31,404 bases of DNA from Lachnospiraceae bacterium UBA7076 (GCA_002493625.1 DKZK01000043.1:1-31404); one strand, 5' to 3'. Positions 9,401-16,347 are shown, numbered from the stretch's first letter. Notes: a model not told the origin generated them from the sequence alone. Translations and numbers: made by a program.

Positions 9401-10375
9401 ACCTGCCGTAATATTCAGGACAAATTCAATGTGGATTTCACCACAGGCATACTTGTTATTGATGAATCCCTGCATTCCTACAGCGTGAACCGGCTTATTG
9501 ACAGGGCGATGATGACCGGCAAATCCATAGATGCATCTACCGGACTTTGCTACGCTTTTTATAATGACGAAATTCACAAAACAATTATGAATGAAGCTCA
9601 GATGGAAAACAACATGCAGTCTGCAATGGAAAATAAGGAGTTTTGTGCATATGTTCAGCCAAAATATGATATAGCCACCAAAAGGCTTATGGGCGGAGAA
9701 TTACTTATACGGTGGATTTCACCTTCCAAGGGCTTCCTTGAGCCCGCCTCCTTTATACCCTCCTTTGAAAAGAACGGCTTTATATATCAGATTGACTGCT
9801 TTATGCTTGAGGAAGCATGCAAATCCCTGAGAAAATATCTGGATTCAGATATTCATGTGCTCCCATTTTCCGTGAACCTTTCACGTACAACAATTGCGCA
9901 CTCCGATTTTCTTTCAAGGGTTCACGAAATCGTAGATCAATACTGTATTCCACACCATTATATTGAATTTGAAATTACCGAAAGCACCTTATCCAAGAAT
10001 TATGAACAGATGATAGACGTCCTTACCAAGCTTAGAAATGAAGATTTTTCAATAAACATGGATGATTTCGGAACAGGCTATTCCTCCCTGACCCTGCTTA
10101 AGGACCTTCCTGTCGACGTTTTAAAGCTTGACCACGATTTTCTTACAAGGTCAGTTGCCAATGACAAAAATGCCATTCATATATTGAAGGGTATCATAGA
10201 CATGGCTCATGCCCTTGATATAAAGGTTGTAAGTGAAGGCATTGAGGATGATAAACAGCTAAAAATACTTGAGGAAATAGGCTGTGAAATCGGGCAGGGC
10301 TTTTTGTTTGCAAAACCTATGCCTATAACAGATTATGACAAGCTGTTATCCGATTACAGTGAAAATCTACAGTAA
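6476..10375 (+). CDS. PAS/GGDEF/GAF/GGDEF/EAL cyclic-di-GMP turnover protein
   Basis: A 1299-residue soluble signalling protein. Order: PAS-like domains (about 15-120, 135-250 and 260-380); GGDEF domain 1 (390-545) with intact RLGGDEF at 465-471; a GAF-like domain (575-730); a PAS-like segment (740-845) with cysteines 782, 785, 793 and 796; a degenerate GGDEF domain 2 (865-1030) with RIISDTF where RxGGDEF is expected; and an EAL domain (1045-1295). EAL catalytic residues look complete: E1075 (as ELL), N1134, E1166, D1196/D1197 in DDFGTG, K1217, E1254 and Q1274. Phosphodiesterase activity is therefore likely, with possible cyclase activity from domain 1. The first GGDEF lacks the inhibitory-site Arg (GEYD at 458-461). 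ATG 6476 follows GGGAGG; the TTG at 6461 is part of that site. No membrane segments are seen. Confidence 0.95.
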   Translation: MTSSNYTGSNDVATFVLETDAPYNILDFDQGLCAMTGYSPRELSNKICTLDNLLYVDDFAEVIASINYQLSISNLVSVQNRIVTKNGNILTVLCNGQAFSLNDGRDVLQCVFTDITNLENAASETAQAKTDLEMFANTVPSGVSKHLLDNNLTLIWANNFFYDMCGLSSEDFNELYGKNTLSIVYSEDLSIVIDTLADLTEDLNSKIVNFRIKGANESIRWVNAIFARSGEMSEGFPVVNLVMSDITNLKIAEMKATLEEQKYLIISDISEELPYEYDIPEDIITFAEKYNNIFDGEAVIQNPAKAMAETGLVSHDTKDALEELIALAKRGTEYHTAEFKLNTKTNGYQWYFSVFSTIFDEDKKPVRAVGLLRNIHTQKMEQQKLLQKAESDLMTGLLNKATTESKIKSHLRNLDGNIYNVLMLVDIDDFKKINDTYGHLKGDEVITDIAGILKDYTGEYDLAGRLGGDEFCVYFSDLLDVQVACEKAAMIAQKLKAIYTDKEPFTVTLSIGIAATNEQITYDTLLENADTALYQAKSNGKDCYYCYHEDMERASYENARTEIKPAGSDKIINELLSMLFDNSNTHLAIEKSLNIIGNTYDIDKICIWEKTNNDNFVDCTHQWCAPGIKNDIHTRQHTPIAVFEELDSLGTDGIIYSPDTSLIKLNTSNMNPYSEGINRMIQSRILLNGKTVGYIGFYTIKNETPWSSASLTDFKLIFKTLSEAVCSKRNEQNLSLFREDTINVFDIIDNPLIVINRDTYDVMYFNETAKEYYSGLHLNSKCYSCMYQESSPCSDCSLHRLSKGSSVKCTKRNKSTDELLDINMSKINWSPGSNTFLIIVNAHKQTEAERLKKELEQNITIEKKIAEASYRDIVTGFGNFEKFKVTCQDILDSNPNVDYVMLYYNIKNFKFINETYGHNVGDQTLKAVAEVMHKHLDEGEAFSRIISDTFIMLIHHGNNEHFMHTFNSICDEVHDTCRNIQDKFNVDFTTGILVIDESLHSYSVNRLIDRAMMTGKSIDASTGLCYAFYNDEIHKTIMNEAQMENNMQSAMENKEFCAYVQPKYDIATKRLMGGELLIRWISPSKGFLEPASFIPSFEKNGFIYQIDCFMLEEACKSLRKYLDSDIHVLPFSVNLSRTTIAHSDFLSRVHEIVDQYCIPHHYIEFEITESTLSKNYEQMIDVLTKLRNEDFSINMDDFGTGYSSLTLLKDLPVDVLKLDHDFLTRSVANDKNAIHILKGIIDMAHALDIKVVSEGIEDDKQLKILEEIGCEIGQGFLFAKPMPITDYDKLLSDYSENLQ

Positions 10376-10385
10376 TTATAGTAAA

Positions 10386-10416
10386 AATTCGAACGAATTA
10401 TGGTAAAAATTTTACC
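10386..10416. repeat. Two adjacent inverted repeats upstream of the rpsT promoter
   Basis: AATTCGAACGAATT (10386-10399) and GGTAAAAATTTTACC (10402-10416) are both perfect inverted repeats, 2 bases apart. They start 10 bases after the stop of the cyclic-di-GMP gene and end 8 bases before the rpsT -35 box. Neither has a proper T-run, so they look more like an operator or an AT-rich upstream element than a terminator. Confidence 0.45.
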
Positions 10417-10424
10417 GAAATCTA

Positions 10425-10453
10425 TTGACATAAAAATATTAATTTGATATTCT
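10425..10453 (+). promoter_or_regulatory. Sigma-A promoter of rpsT
   Basis: A perfect TTGACA (10425-10430), 17-base spacer and TATTCT (10448-10453). The transcript should begin near 10460, leaving a leader of about 144 bases before the rpsT start, long for a single small ribosomal protein gene. Confidence 0.85.
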
Positions 10454-10478
10454 AAGTATTGCGTGCGTAACAGTACGG

Positions 10479-10541
10479 TAAGCAAAATTCGCTTAGGTCC
10501 GACATATCTGGTGGTGTGGGTATGTTGTTCGTGTCTTGACC
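10479..10541 (+). ncRNA. Structured leader of rpsT (candidate autoregulatory element)
   Basis: Two hairpins can be read directly. The first is TAAGC (10479-10483) with GCTTA (10491-10495). The second is an interrupted stem: GGTC (10496-10499) with GACC (10538-10541), and CGACATA (10500-10506) with TATGTTG (10521-10527, one G-U pair), leaving a 10-base internal bulge on the 3' side and a G/T-rich loop. Ribosomal protein genes often carry leaders that bind the encoded protein. I cannot name a known family for this one. Confidence 0.55.
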
Positions 10542-10603
10542 GAGGTGATAACCATATAATAACTTTATTGTTTTATTTTTATCATTTAATGGAGGTGTCT
10601 GAT

Positions 10604-10867
10604 TTGGCAAATATCAAATCTGCAAAGAAAAGAATTCGTGTAATCGAAACTAAAACTTTAAGAAACAAGATGATTAAGTCTAAGGTTAAGACTGTTACTA
10701 AAAATGTTGAGTCTGCCATAGCAGCTGGCAACAAGGCAGATGCTGAGGCAAGACTTAAGGTAGCTATCTCTGAGATAAGCAAGGCTGCTACAAAGGGTGT
10801 TTATCACAAGAACAATGCATCAAGAAAGATTTCCAACCTTACATTGGCTGTAAATAAGATGGCGTAA
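10604..10867 (+). CDS. rpsT: 30S ribosomal protein S20
   Basis: Primary 16S rRNA-binding protein of the small subunit. The 87-residue product begins LANIKSAKKRIRVIETK and has the S20 pattern: lysine-rich first helix, NKMIKSKVKTVTKNVESAI, and the C-terminal GVYHKNNASRKISNLTLAVN. The start is TTG at 10604 (read as Met, giving the usual MANIKSAKKR N-terminus), with GGAGGTG 7 bases upstream. The frame stays open back to 10463, but that part is the structured leader. It is a monocistronic gene with its own promoter and terminator. A TTG start together with a long leader suggests translational control. Confidence 0.97.
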   Translation: MANIKSAKKRIRVIETKTLRNKMIKSKVKTVTKNVESAIAAGNKADAEARLKVAISEISKAATKGVYHKNNASRKISNLTLAVNKMA

Positions 10868-10880
10868 ATATTATAAAAGA

Positions 10881-10924
10881 ATAGCCTAAGGGATTCTGTT
10901 TTCCTTAGGCTATTTTAATTTTTA
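10881..10924 (+). terminator. Intrinsic terminator of rpsT
   Basis: An 11-bp perfect stem ATAGCCTAAGG (10881-10891) with CCTTAGGCTAT (10903-10913) is followed by TTTAATTTTT. It starts 13 bases past the rpsT stop. The 125 bases from here to the next hairpin hold nothing I can assign. Confidence 0.92.
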
Positions 10925-11050
10925 CAAACCAAAACTCTGCATATTTCATTTTCTTACTATTACTTTTTTATCTCCCTTAGAAGTGCCGCATCCACAAGTA
11001 CCAATGTAGCTTGAATTTACTCGTCCACACACCCCTATTATACTTTTGGG

Positions 11051-11093
11051 CATAAAATTCCCCTGTGACCGCATACTAAATGCAGTCACAGGG
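11051..11093 (-). terminator. Terminator of the FliD-like gene cluster
   Basis: On the minus strand a 14-bp stem (11080-11093 with 11061-11074, one G-U pair) with a 5-base loop is followed by a weak GAATTTTAT tract. It lies about 30 bases past the stop of the FliD-like gene. Confidence 0.75.
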
Positions 11094-11120
11094 ATATATA
11101 TTACATTAGTACAACCTTAT

Positions 11121-12194
11121 TTATACGGAGTAATTAAAGCTGTTACCATATGTCTGAGCTGCAGCCTTCTGAAGCAGTTCATCATCATTTGCAAATATTT
11201 TGTTAAGGATAGTGGAGTCAACCGTGTCTCCAATCTTAAAGCTGCTGTCCTCAGCCTTGATTGCCTTGGCAACCAAATCAGATAATTCATCTCTGAATTT
11301 CTTTATGGAAGCCTTAGCATCTTCCTTCTTGTCACTGTCTACAGACTCAAGGAATTTATTTATTTTCTTTGTAAGTGTAGATGAATTTGTCTTGTTATTG
11401 CCGCCATACATATAGAAGTCAAGCTGTACCTGCTCCAATATTGCCTTCTGCATATCATTGTTAAGCTGGTATGTTGCCTTACCGCTTGTAGTGCTGCCTG
11501 TGGAGGAGCTTCCTGATGCCTTCTTTGCATATGTTCCTTCACCTGTATAGTTATCCGTTGCTTCCTTTGCACTTCTTGATATAGAGCTTGCTCTGCCGGA
11601 AATCTTGTCAGCATAGGAACCATATCCCTCAAACAATGTCTTAAGAGTTGCCATCGGCGCATCTTTAAGCTTATCTTCATCTATGCTGAGCTTATTGTCT
11701 GAACCAATTTTAATTCCTACCTTATCAAGCAGCTTTGATACAGCCGCCGTATCGCCTATCATGGTTGTTGCAGTCCGAAGAACTGATTTCGTCTCGGCGT
11801 TTCCCGCACTTTCAATCATGTCATTATAAGCCTTGACATAATCCTTAATTGCGCTGTTGATTGCAGCCCTGTCATAATCCTGCTTCTCAACTATCTCGCC
11901 GGTAGTCTCATCCTTGGACTTTATAGTCTTCACCTGCCACATGCTTCTGTCAGAAAGCTTATCTGCTGCTGCCTTAAGCGCATCACCGTTTGACTTCATA
12001 GAAGAAAGGGACATCTTTGAATCAATCGTCTTCTCACTTTTTTTCTCAGCATCCTGCTTTGCATAATTTGCCTTGGCAAGTTTATAATATGAGCCGTTCT
12101 GGATTGCAGCATAATCGCCTAAATCAATACCAAAATTTATTGTTGAAGAATTATTATTGCTTCCCAAAAAGCTGTTAAAATCTATTCCCGCCAT
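11121..12194 (-). CDS. FliD-like domain protein, function unknown
   Basis: A 357-residue protein without signal peptide or membrane segment. Residues about 113-205 resemble the C-terminal region of the flagellar cap protein FliD: a helical VKAYNDMIESAGN stretch, then VGIKIGSDNKLSIDEDKLKD (compare the usual IGI-x-GKL-x-DE-x-KL) and TLKTLFEGYGSYADKIS. The N-terminus (FNSFLGSNNNSSTINFGIDL) and a Ser/Gly/Thr linker near 225-240 look disordered. The C-terminal part has a helical segment and ends in AAAQTYGNSFNYSV. GGAGG precedes ATG 12194. It is the last gene of a four-gene cluster, 34 bases after its neighbour. No flagellar genes are in the window, so export by a flagellar-type route or a structural role is only a suggestion. 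Confidence 0.75.
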   Translation of the reverse strand: MAGIDFNSFLGSNNNSSTINFGIDLGDYAAIQNGSYYKLAKANYAKQDAEKKSEKTIDSKMSLSSMKSNGDALKAAADKLSDRSMWQVKTIKSKDETTGEIVEKQDYDRAAINSAIKDYVKAYNDMIESAGNAETKSVLRTATTMIGDTAAVSKLLDKVGIKIGSDNKLSIDEDKLKDAPMATLKTLFEGYGSYADKISGRASSISRSAKEATDNYTGEGTYAKKASGSSSTGSTTSGKATYQLNNDMQKAILEQVQLDFYMYGGNNKTNSSTLTKKINKFLESVDSDKKEDAKASIKKFRDELSDLVAKAIKAEDSSFKIGDTVDSTILNKIFANDDELLQKAAAQTYGNSFNYSV

Positions 12195-12228
12195 TTTTAT
12201 TCCTCCTTTTTACACTCTGAGAATACCT

Positions 12229-12888
12229 TTACTCGACCTTTTGCTTTTTAGATGCGTAATAATCATCAAAAAGCTTATTTGCCGCATCTAATGTAGAACT
12301 GCTTATGCTTGGAAGTTCCCTGCCCCATGACTTGGTAGCAAGCTTAAACCCTTTGTGCATAGCCTTCTGCATCTCCTGCATCTTTTCCACATCATCACCT
12401 GCAAGAGCACTTGCAAAATCAAACAGTCTCTGAGAAGTCTGCTTAACGCCCCAGTATCCGTCCTCAGAAATGTCCTTCTGCGCCTGTGCCTTTGTTGCTG
12501 CGTCCACAGTGTAGTTTCCGCTTGCAATAAATCTCCACATACCGTCACCGCCACCTGCGATGCCATATGCCTTTGCCTGCTTAGCTATGGTGTTTTGTAC
12601 AAGGTTTACAAGACTCTTTTGTCTTGCCTCCTGGTCAGCCTTAAGCTGACTTACTAAATTAGCTCTGTCCTCAGCGCTCATTTTATTTACAGAGTAAGTA
12701 GTTTTCTTTGGGGTTTCGTCTGATTTGTCATATGTAGCAGCTACATTGTTGCTTTTATTTTCCGGATTGGATAAATCCTCTACGACACTGCTGCTTCCAC
12801 TTCCCTGTGAATTTGCGCTATACGGCTCGGCTGGTGCATAATTAAATGCTGCCTGTGTTGACTGGCTGCTGCCTACTTGAATTGCCAT
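12229..12888 (-). CDS. Hypothetical protein with conserved EDGYWGV C-terminal domain
   Basis: The 219-residue product has an N-terminal segment (MAIQVGSSQSTQAAFNYA, then SQGSGSSSVVEDL) closely paralleled in the gene at 13706-14308, so the two share a tag or domain. After a disordered linker comes a helical region (AEDRANLVSQLKADQEAR) and a conserved-looking block: SEDGYWGVKQTSQRLFDFA, KGFKLATKSWGRELPSIS, TLDAANKLFDDYY. I recall this block from widespread uncharacterised proteins (some mislabelled as hydrogenase components), but cannot name the family with certainty. The start is ATG 12888, 9 bases after GGAGG; an ATG three codons earlier touches the ribosome binding site. The 131-base gap upstream has no clear terminator. 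Confidence 0.75.
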   Translation of the reverse strand: MAIQVGSSQSTQAAFNYAPAEPYSANSQGSGSSSVVEDLSNPENKSNNVAATYDKSDETPKKTTYSVNKMSAEDRANLVSQLKADQEARQKSLVNLVQNTIAKQAKAYGIAGGGDGMWRFIASGNYTVDAATKAQAQKDISEDGYWGVKQTSQRLFDFASALAGDDVEKMQEMQKAMHKGFKLATKSWGRELPSISSSTLDAANKLFDDYYASKKQKVE

Positions 12889-13019
12889 ATTTCTCATCCT
12901 CCTTGATTAAAAATTTCTTATAATCGTCACAGCTGATCCAGCATGACAATTATACACATATATATTAACACATTTGTGTGCCAATACCAATAGAAAATAA
13001 ACAAATTTTTACATTTTTG

Positions 13020-13655
13020 TTATCCTGTTACGTCAAATGGAATGTGCTTCTTATTTATTATATCGGCATTTCCTGCCAATTCTTCATTTGTCTTTGACAT
13101 TATCATCCCTTTTCGCTGTTTTTCTCTCAGTTGTTTTGCTTCCTTCCTCTTTTCCTCCAGACGCTCCTTCTCCTTCTTTTCCTTAAGCCGTTTTTCCTGC
13201 TCCTTTTTAATTTCCCTAAGACCTTTTACGTCTTTTCCGGAAGAAAGCGTGGTCTGTGCCATGACGGTGACATTTCCTTTATTGTCAATGGACCATGTTT
13301 CAGAATAGTCTATAAGCTTTGCGCCCAGTGACCGTGCATTTTGTAAGGCATTCTGATATCCCTGCTCATAGCCCTCCTTAAAATATGCCAGATTTTCCTC
13401 AAGCTCCTTTGCCTTTTCAGGGTCGTTTGCGCACTGCTTCAGATACGAGCCTGATATTTGAACCTTGCCGTCCTTCACGCAGTCATATTTATTTTGCAGA
13501 TAGCTGTAATAATCCTTTGATGTTTCCTTATTTGTTTTTGTATCTGACTGTGATTTAGTATCCTCCGTCTTTTCGGCAGGCATATTCCTTTTGCTATATC
13601 CGGCAGCATAATTTGCATTGTAGCTGTTATAGTTACCTGTGATGTTCATTCCCAT
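13020..13655 (-). CDS. DUF6033-like protein with Lys/Glu-rich tail
   Basis: A 211-residue product, probably of the DUF6033 type known mainly from Lachnospiraceae; I make this call from pattern memory. The N-terminus is Asn/Tyr-rich and probably disordered. A folded core follows (about residues 47-145): YYSYLQNKYDCVKDGKVQIS, NDPEKAKELEENLAYFKEGY, and a final beta part ETWSIDNKGNVTVMAQTTL. A strongly charged helix of about 35 residues (KEQEKRLKEKKEKERLEEK) comes next. No signal peptide. The start ATG 13655 follows GGAGG. It sits 50 bases after the start-proximal gene of the cluster and shares its general layout: short N-terminus, small alpha/beta core with an NDPE motif, charged tail. Confidence 0.75.
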   Translation of the reverse strand: MGMNITGNYNSYNANYAAGYSKRNMPAEKTEDTKSQSDTKTNKETSKDYYSYLQNKYDCVKDGKVQISGSYLKQCANDPEKAKELEENLAYFKEGYEQGYQNALQNARSLGAKLIDYSETWSIDNKGNVTVMAQTTLSSGKDVKGLREIKKEQEKRLKEKKEKERLEEKRKEAKQLREKQRKGMIMSKTNEELAGNADIINKKHIPFDVTG

Positions 13656-13705
13656 AATTTCCTCCCGTTTATATTTTAAATCTGATAATAATTGGTAGTT
13701 TCATC

Positions 13706-14308
13706 CTACACCTTTATGTCAAATGTCCGCCCTTCTGATTGTTCCGCAGATTTTTCAGCTATTTTCTTCTCCTCTGCCTTTTTTTCAGCGTTTTTCTTTT
13801 CTGTCTTTTTTTCAACGGCTTTCTTTTCTATTTTCTTTTCTTCTGCTTTCTTCTCCCTGATTTTTTCAAGGCGTTCCTTCACTTCATCTTTCTTTACTTT
13901 TTTATATGTTTTTGTCTTTTCGCCCCCGCCGGTCTGACCGACGCTCCAGCCGCTGAGGCTGCCATCCTCATTTATTACGAAGCCTCTTGCAATGATTGTT
14001 GAATCTCCCTGCTTTATAGGCTCATTTTTAAGCAGCTCGGCACAATCATATATCAGCGCCTCGTATTCCAGCCTCGCTTCCGGGTCGTTTTCCATTTTCC
14101 TTAAAATATCAGGCGCAATCGTGATATTGTTCGTCCCTTTTCCGCCGGGCTTTGTGCCTGCGGCAAAGGTTGTTTCAGGATACTGCTTTGATAAATCCTC
14201 AAGCACACTGTTTTTTTCACTTCCCTGTGATTTTTCGCTATCAATCTTCGCTTTTGCATAATCATATGCCTGCTGTGTTACATAGCTGTTGCCTACTCTG
14301 ACTGCCAT
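13706..14308 (-). CDS. DUF6033-like protein, first gene of the BlaI-linked cluster
   Basis: A 200-residue product. The N-terminus MAVRVGNSYVTQQAYDYA and SQGSEKNSVLEDLSKQYPE parallels the gene at 12229-12888. The core (about 60-130) contains ITIAPDILRKMENDPEARLEY and ARGFVINEDGSLSGWSVG, like the other DUF6033-like genes here. The last 70 residues are almost only K, E and A, probably one long charged helix, ending RTFDIKV. No signal peptide or membrane segment. GGAGGATG lies just before ATG 14308. Its promoter at 14407-14435 is covered by a BlaI-type palindrome, so it is probably repressed by the BlaI protein encoded upstream. Function unknown. Confidence 0.78.
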   Translation of the reverse strand: MAVRVGNSYVTQQAYDYAKAKIDSEKSQGSEKNSVLEDLSKQYPETTFAAGTKPGGKGTNNITIAPDILRKMENDPEARLEYEALIYDCAELLKNEPIKQGDSTIIARGFVINEDGSLSGWSVGQTGGGEKTKTYKKVKKDEVKERLEKIREKKAEEKKIEKKAVEKKTEKKNAEKKAEEKKIAEKSAEQSEGRTFDIKV

Positions 14309-14406
14309 AAATTCATCCTCCTTATCTTAAATACCAGTCATTTGAAATCCTTTTCAATTACACAATGCTTTATGTTTATTATGTAAAAATATGATGGCAT
14401 GGTTTC

Positions 14407-14441
14407 ATTATACGATAATCATTTACATATGTAAATGATTA
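14407..14441 (-). promoter_or_regulatory. Promoter with BlaI-type operator before the DUF6033 cluster
   Basis: On the minus strand TTTACA (14430-14435), a 17-base spacer and TATAAT (14407-14412) form a promoter about 100 bases before ATG 14308. A perfect 26-base palindrome (14416-14441, half-site TAATCATTTACAT) covers the -35 box and most of the spacer. Its core TTTACATATGTAAA is the same as the element before blaI and has the TACA/TGTA form of BlaI/MecI operators. Repression by occlusion is the natural reading. No terminator separates it from the M56 gene upstream. Confidence 0.82.
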
Positions 14442-14541
14442 CTTCAAAATTTACTCTTAACATTTACTAATAAGCTGCACGAACAACCGGAGCCGTCGAT
14501 GTCACACTAACTCAGCAACGTACTGTGTTTAAATTTAATTC

Positions 14542-15852
14542 TTACAATATATACTTCAAAACAAAGTCCATAAATTTATTTTCCGGTGTATCTGCCGCAA
14601 TATAAAAAATATCGTCATAATCCGTTGTGGAAACCACTCCCAGATTTCCACCGCCTCCGCAGCCGGGTATCTTGATAATCGTGTCAAAAGAGACATATAC
14701 ATAATCTCCTGATATATCATATCGTTCTAACAGCTCTGCAAATTCCTCATGATTAATTACAAGCTCCCCATTTTTTACCACAACCGCCTTTTTAAGCTCC
14801 TCGTACTCTGTCACTCTGAGCTTTAAGTTCTCATCATATATATAGGTTTCCTTCATAATGGTAAATTTCGGGTAGGAGCTAAGGTATATTCCTGAAATTA
14901 TGCCTGCAAACACAAGCATAAAGGCAATATTCTGGAATTTTTGCTTCCTGAAAAAATTCTTTTTATCAACCGATTTTTCAATGTAAAAAATTCTTTTTTT
15001 GATTCTTCTGTAATCGTCTCCCGACACAAAGGACGCTGCGCCTTTTACGGGCTTTGGCTGTATATTTCTTGCAACGGTAAGGAGCACGGAGCCATAGACA
15101 TACGGCTCTGTATTTATGTACCATATGCATTTTTCATCGCATGACATTTCCATCGCTTCATGAAGATATCTGTTTAAAAGGAACATAAACGGATTAATCC
15201 ACCAATAAATCCAGAGCAGCCGGAACAGCGTAAGCCATATAATATGTCCGGATTTTATATGCATATATTCGTGCGCAAGCATCATAAGCCTTTCATCATC
15301 TGAGCTGTCTTTAAACAGTGTGTCCGGTATCACAATATACGGATGAAAGATACCGCCTGAAAACGGGCTTATCTCCTGCCTTGTAACATATACACTTACA
15401 TGTTCCATATATTTTTTTCTGAAAAACAGATTGCCGTTTCCAAACACCTTTTTCATGGCGCGCTGCATAAGCATGGTGTCGGAAAATGGTTCAAGTCCTG
15501 CAATCCATTTTTTAAGCCTTCTGTTTTTATAAATTGAAATTGCGAGAATAATAAACATAACTGCAAAGTATATGTATCCAAAATTTGTGCTTGCAAGCCC
15601 GTGTATCCTGTTTGTCACCTTCCATGTATGTCTTTGGTAAAATAGTCTGCTCATCCCTGTAAGCGCCATGGGAAGTATAAGCAGCATGCCATAGAAATTT
15701 ACATTTGCGCTTCTGCCGTGATTGCATAACCGTATAAGCCAGATTACAGGCAGAATCAAAATTCCCGCAAGCATGGTTTTCATGCACTGAATTGTACAGT
15801 ATGTGCATATAAACATTATGAACTTGCACAGTTTTTCCAAGCTTTCAGCCAT
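14542..15852 (-). CDS. BlaR1/MecR1-type M56 membrane metalloprotease sensor
   Basis: A 436-residue membrane protein. In BlaR1/MecR1 systems such proteins sense an outside signal and trigger cleavage of the partner repressor inside. Hydrophobic segments lie near 26-42, 52-68, 92-108, 205-228 and 306-325. The zinc site HEYMH is at 194-198, followed by the EMSCDE motif near 235-240, and PFSGGIFHPYIVIP precedes it as in M56 enzymes. The outside C-terminal part is only about 110 residues (TYIYDENLKLRVTEYEEL, GCGGGG) and has no penicillin-binding domain, so it probably does not sense beta-lactams. Its start overlaps the end of the blaI gene by 8 bases, indicating translational coupling. Confidence 0.9.
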   Translation of the reverse strand: MAESLEKLCKFIMFICTYCTIQCMKTMLAGILILPVIWLIRLCNHGRSANVNFYGMLLILPMALTGMSRLFYQRHTWKVTNRIHGLASTNFGYIYFAVMFIILAISIYKNRRLKKWIAGLEPFSDTMLMQRAMKKVFGNGNLFFRKKYMEHVSVYVTRQEISPFSGGIFHPYIVIPDTLFKDSSDDERLMMLAHEYMHIKSGHIIWLTLFRLLWIYWWINPFMFLLNRYLHEAMEMSCDEKCIWYINTEPYVYGSVLLTVARNIQPKPVKGAASFVSGDDYRRIKKRIFYIEKSVDKKNFFRKQKFQNIAFMLVFAGIISGIYLSSYPKFTIMKETYIYDENLKLRVTEYEELKKAVVVKNGELVINHEEFAELLERYDISGDYVYVSFDTIIKIPGCGGGGNLGVVSTTDYDDIFYIAADTPENKFMDFVLKYIL

Positions 15853-16243
15853 GCTTTTTCCTATCCTTCATACTGTTAAGTATTAAATATAATTCCTCAA
15901 GCTGTTCCTCCGTAATATCTGCGCCGGAAAGAAAGCTTGCAACTGCAAGTGAGGCATTTCCGCCAAAATAATTCTTTACAAAGCGCTCGCTTTTTAAATC
16001 AAGGCACTCCTCCTTGGTACGCGCCGCCTTATAATGATATATGCGGGCATCATGAGGGTCAACCGTGTAATTCAAAATTCCTTTTGCAACAAGGCGGTTA
16101 ATCATAACCCTTATTGTCTTTGCGCTTATGGAAAGGACGCCCTCAAGCTCCTTTATTATCTCTGCCGCCGTTATGGAATCCTGACGTTTCCAGACAATCT
16201 CCATAATCATCCATTCATTTTCACTTGGTGTATTCTCTCCCAT
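15845..16243 (-). CDS. BlaI/MecI/CopY-family repressor
   Basis: A 132-residue winged-helix repressor. The N-terminal part shows the family pattern: SENEWMIMEIVWKRQDSITAAEIIKEL, then SISAKTIRVMINRLVAKGILNYTVD and RIYHYKAARTKEECL. The C-terminal part (FVKNYFGGNASLAVASFL, then ITEEQLEELYLILN) is the dimerisation domain, in which the family's proteolytic cleavage site also lies. GGAGG precedes ATG 16243. It overlaps the M56 gene by 8 bases, the normal order for a BlaI/BlaR1 pair. A TTTACATATGTAAA operator at 16348-16361 implies autoregulation, and a second one implies control of the next cluster. I do not name it blaI because the inducer is unlikely to be a beta-lactam. Confidence 0.92.
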   Translation of the reverse strand: MGENTPSENEWMIMEIVWKRQDSITAAEIIKELEGVLSISAKTIRVMINRLVAKGILNYTVDPHDARIYHYKAARTKEECLDLKSERFVKNYFGGNASLAVASFLSGADITEEQLEELYLILNSMKDRKKHG

Positions 16244-16347
16244 GTTTTCCTCCGATTACAAGTCTGTTTTTATATCTGCGGCAAAACCGCCTGCTCCAAT
16301 TTTAACATATATTGACACGAATTTCAGCTTTTCATTTTTTATATCGG

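Noticed and set aside
10463..10603. A longer S20 protein or small upstream protein in the rpsT leader
   Set aside because: The transcript is predicted to begin near 10460, the region folds into hairpins, and the S20 N-terminus begins at the TTG after GGAGGTG.
13692..14002. Plus-strand frames rich in Phe/Ser/Leu opposite the DUF6033-like genes (also near 13042-13331 and 30357-30720), resembling membrane proteins
   Set aside because: They are the antisense of Lys/Glu-rich tails: AAA/GAA codons read backwards as TTT/TTC. They lack ribosome binding sites and the sense frames have good ones.
14416..14441. The 26-base palindrome as an intrinsic terminator of the M56 gene
   Set aside because: It is AT-rich, has no loop as a perfect palindrome, no T-run, and lies exactly on a promoter; its core matches the site before blaI, so an operator explains it better.
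15845..16243. A true beta-lactamase regulatory locus (blaI-blaR1)
   Set aside because: No beta-lactamase or penicillin-binding protein gene is nearby and the M56 protein lacks the penicillin-binding sensor domain.
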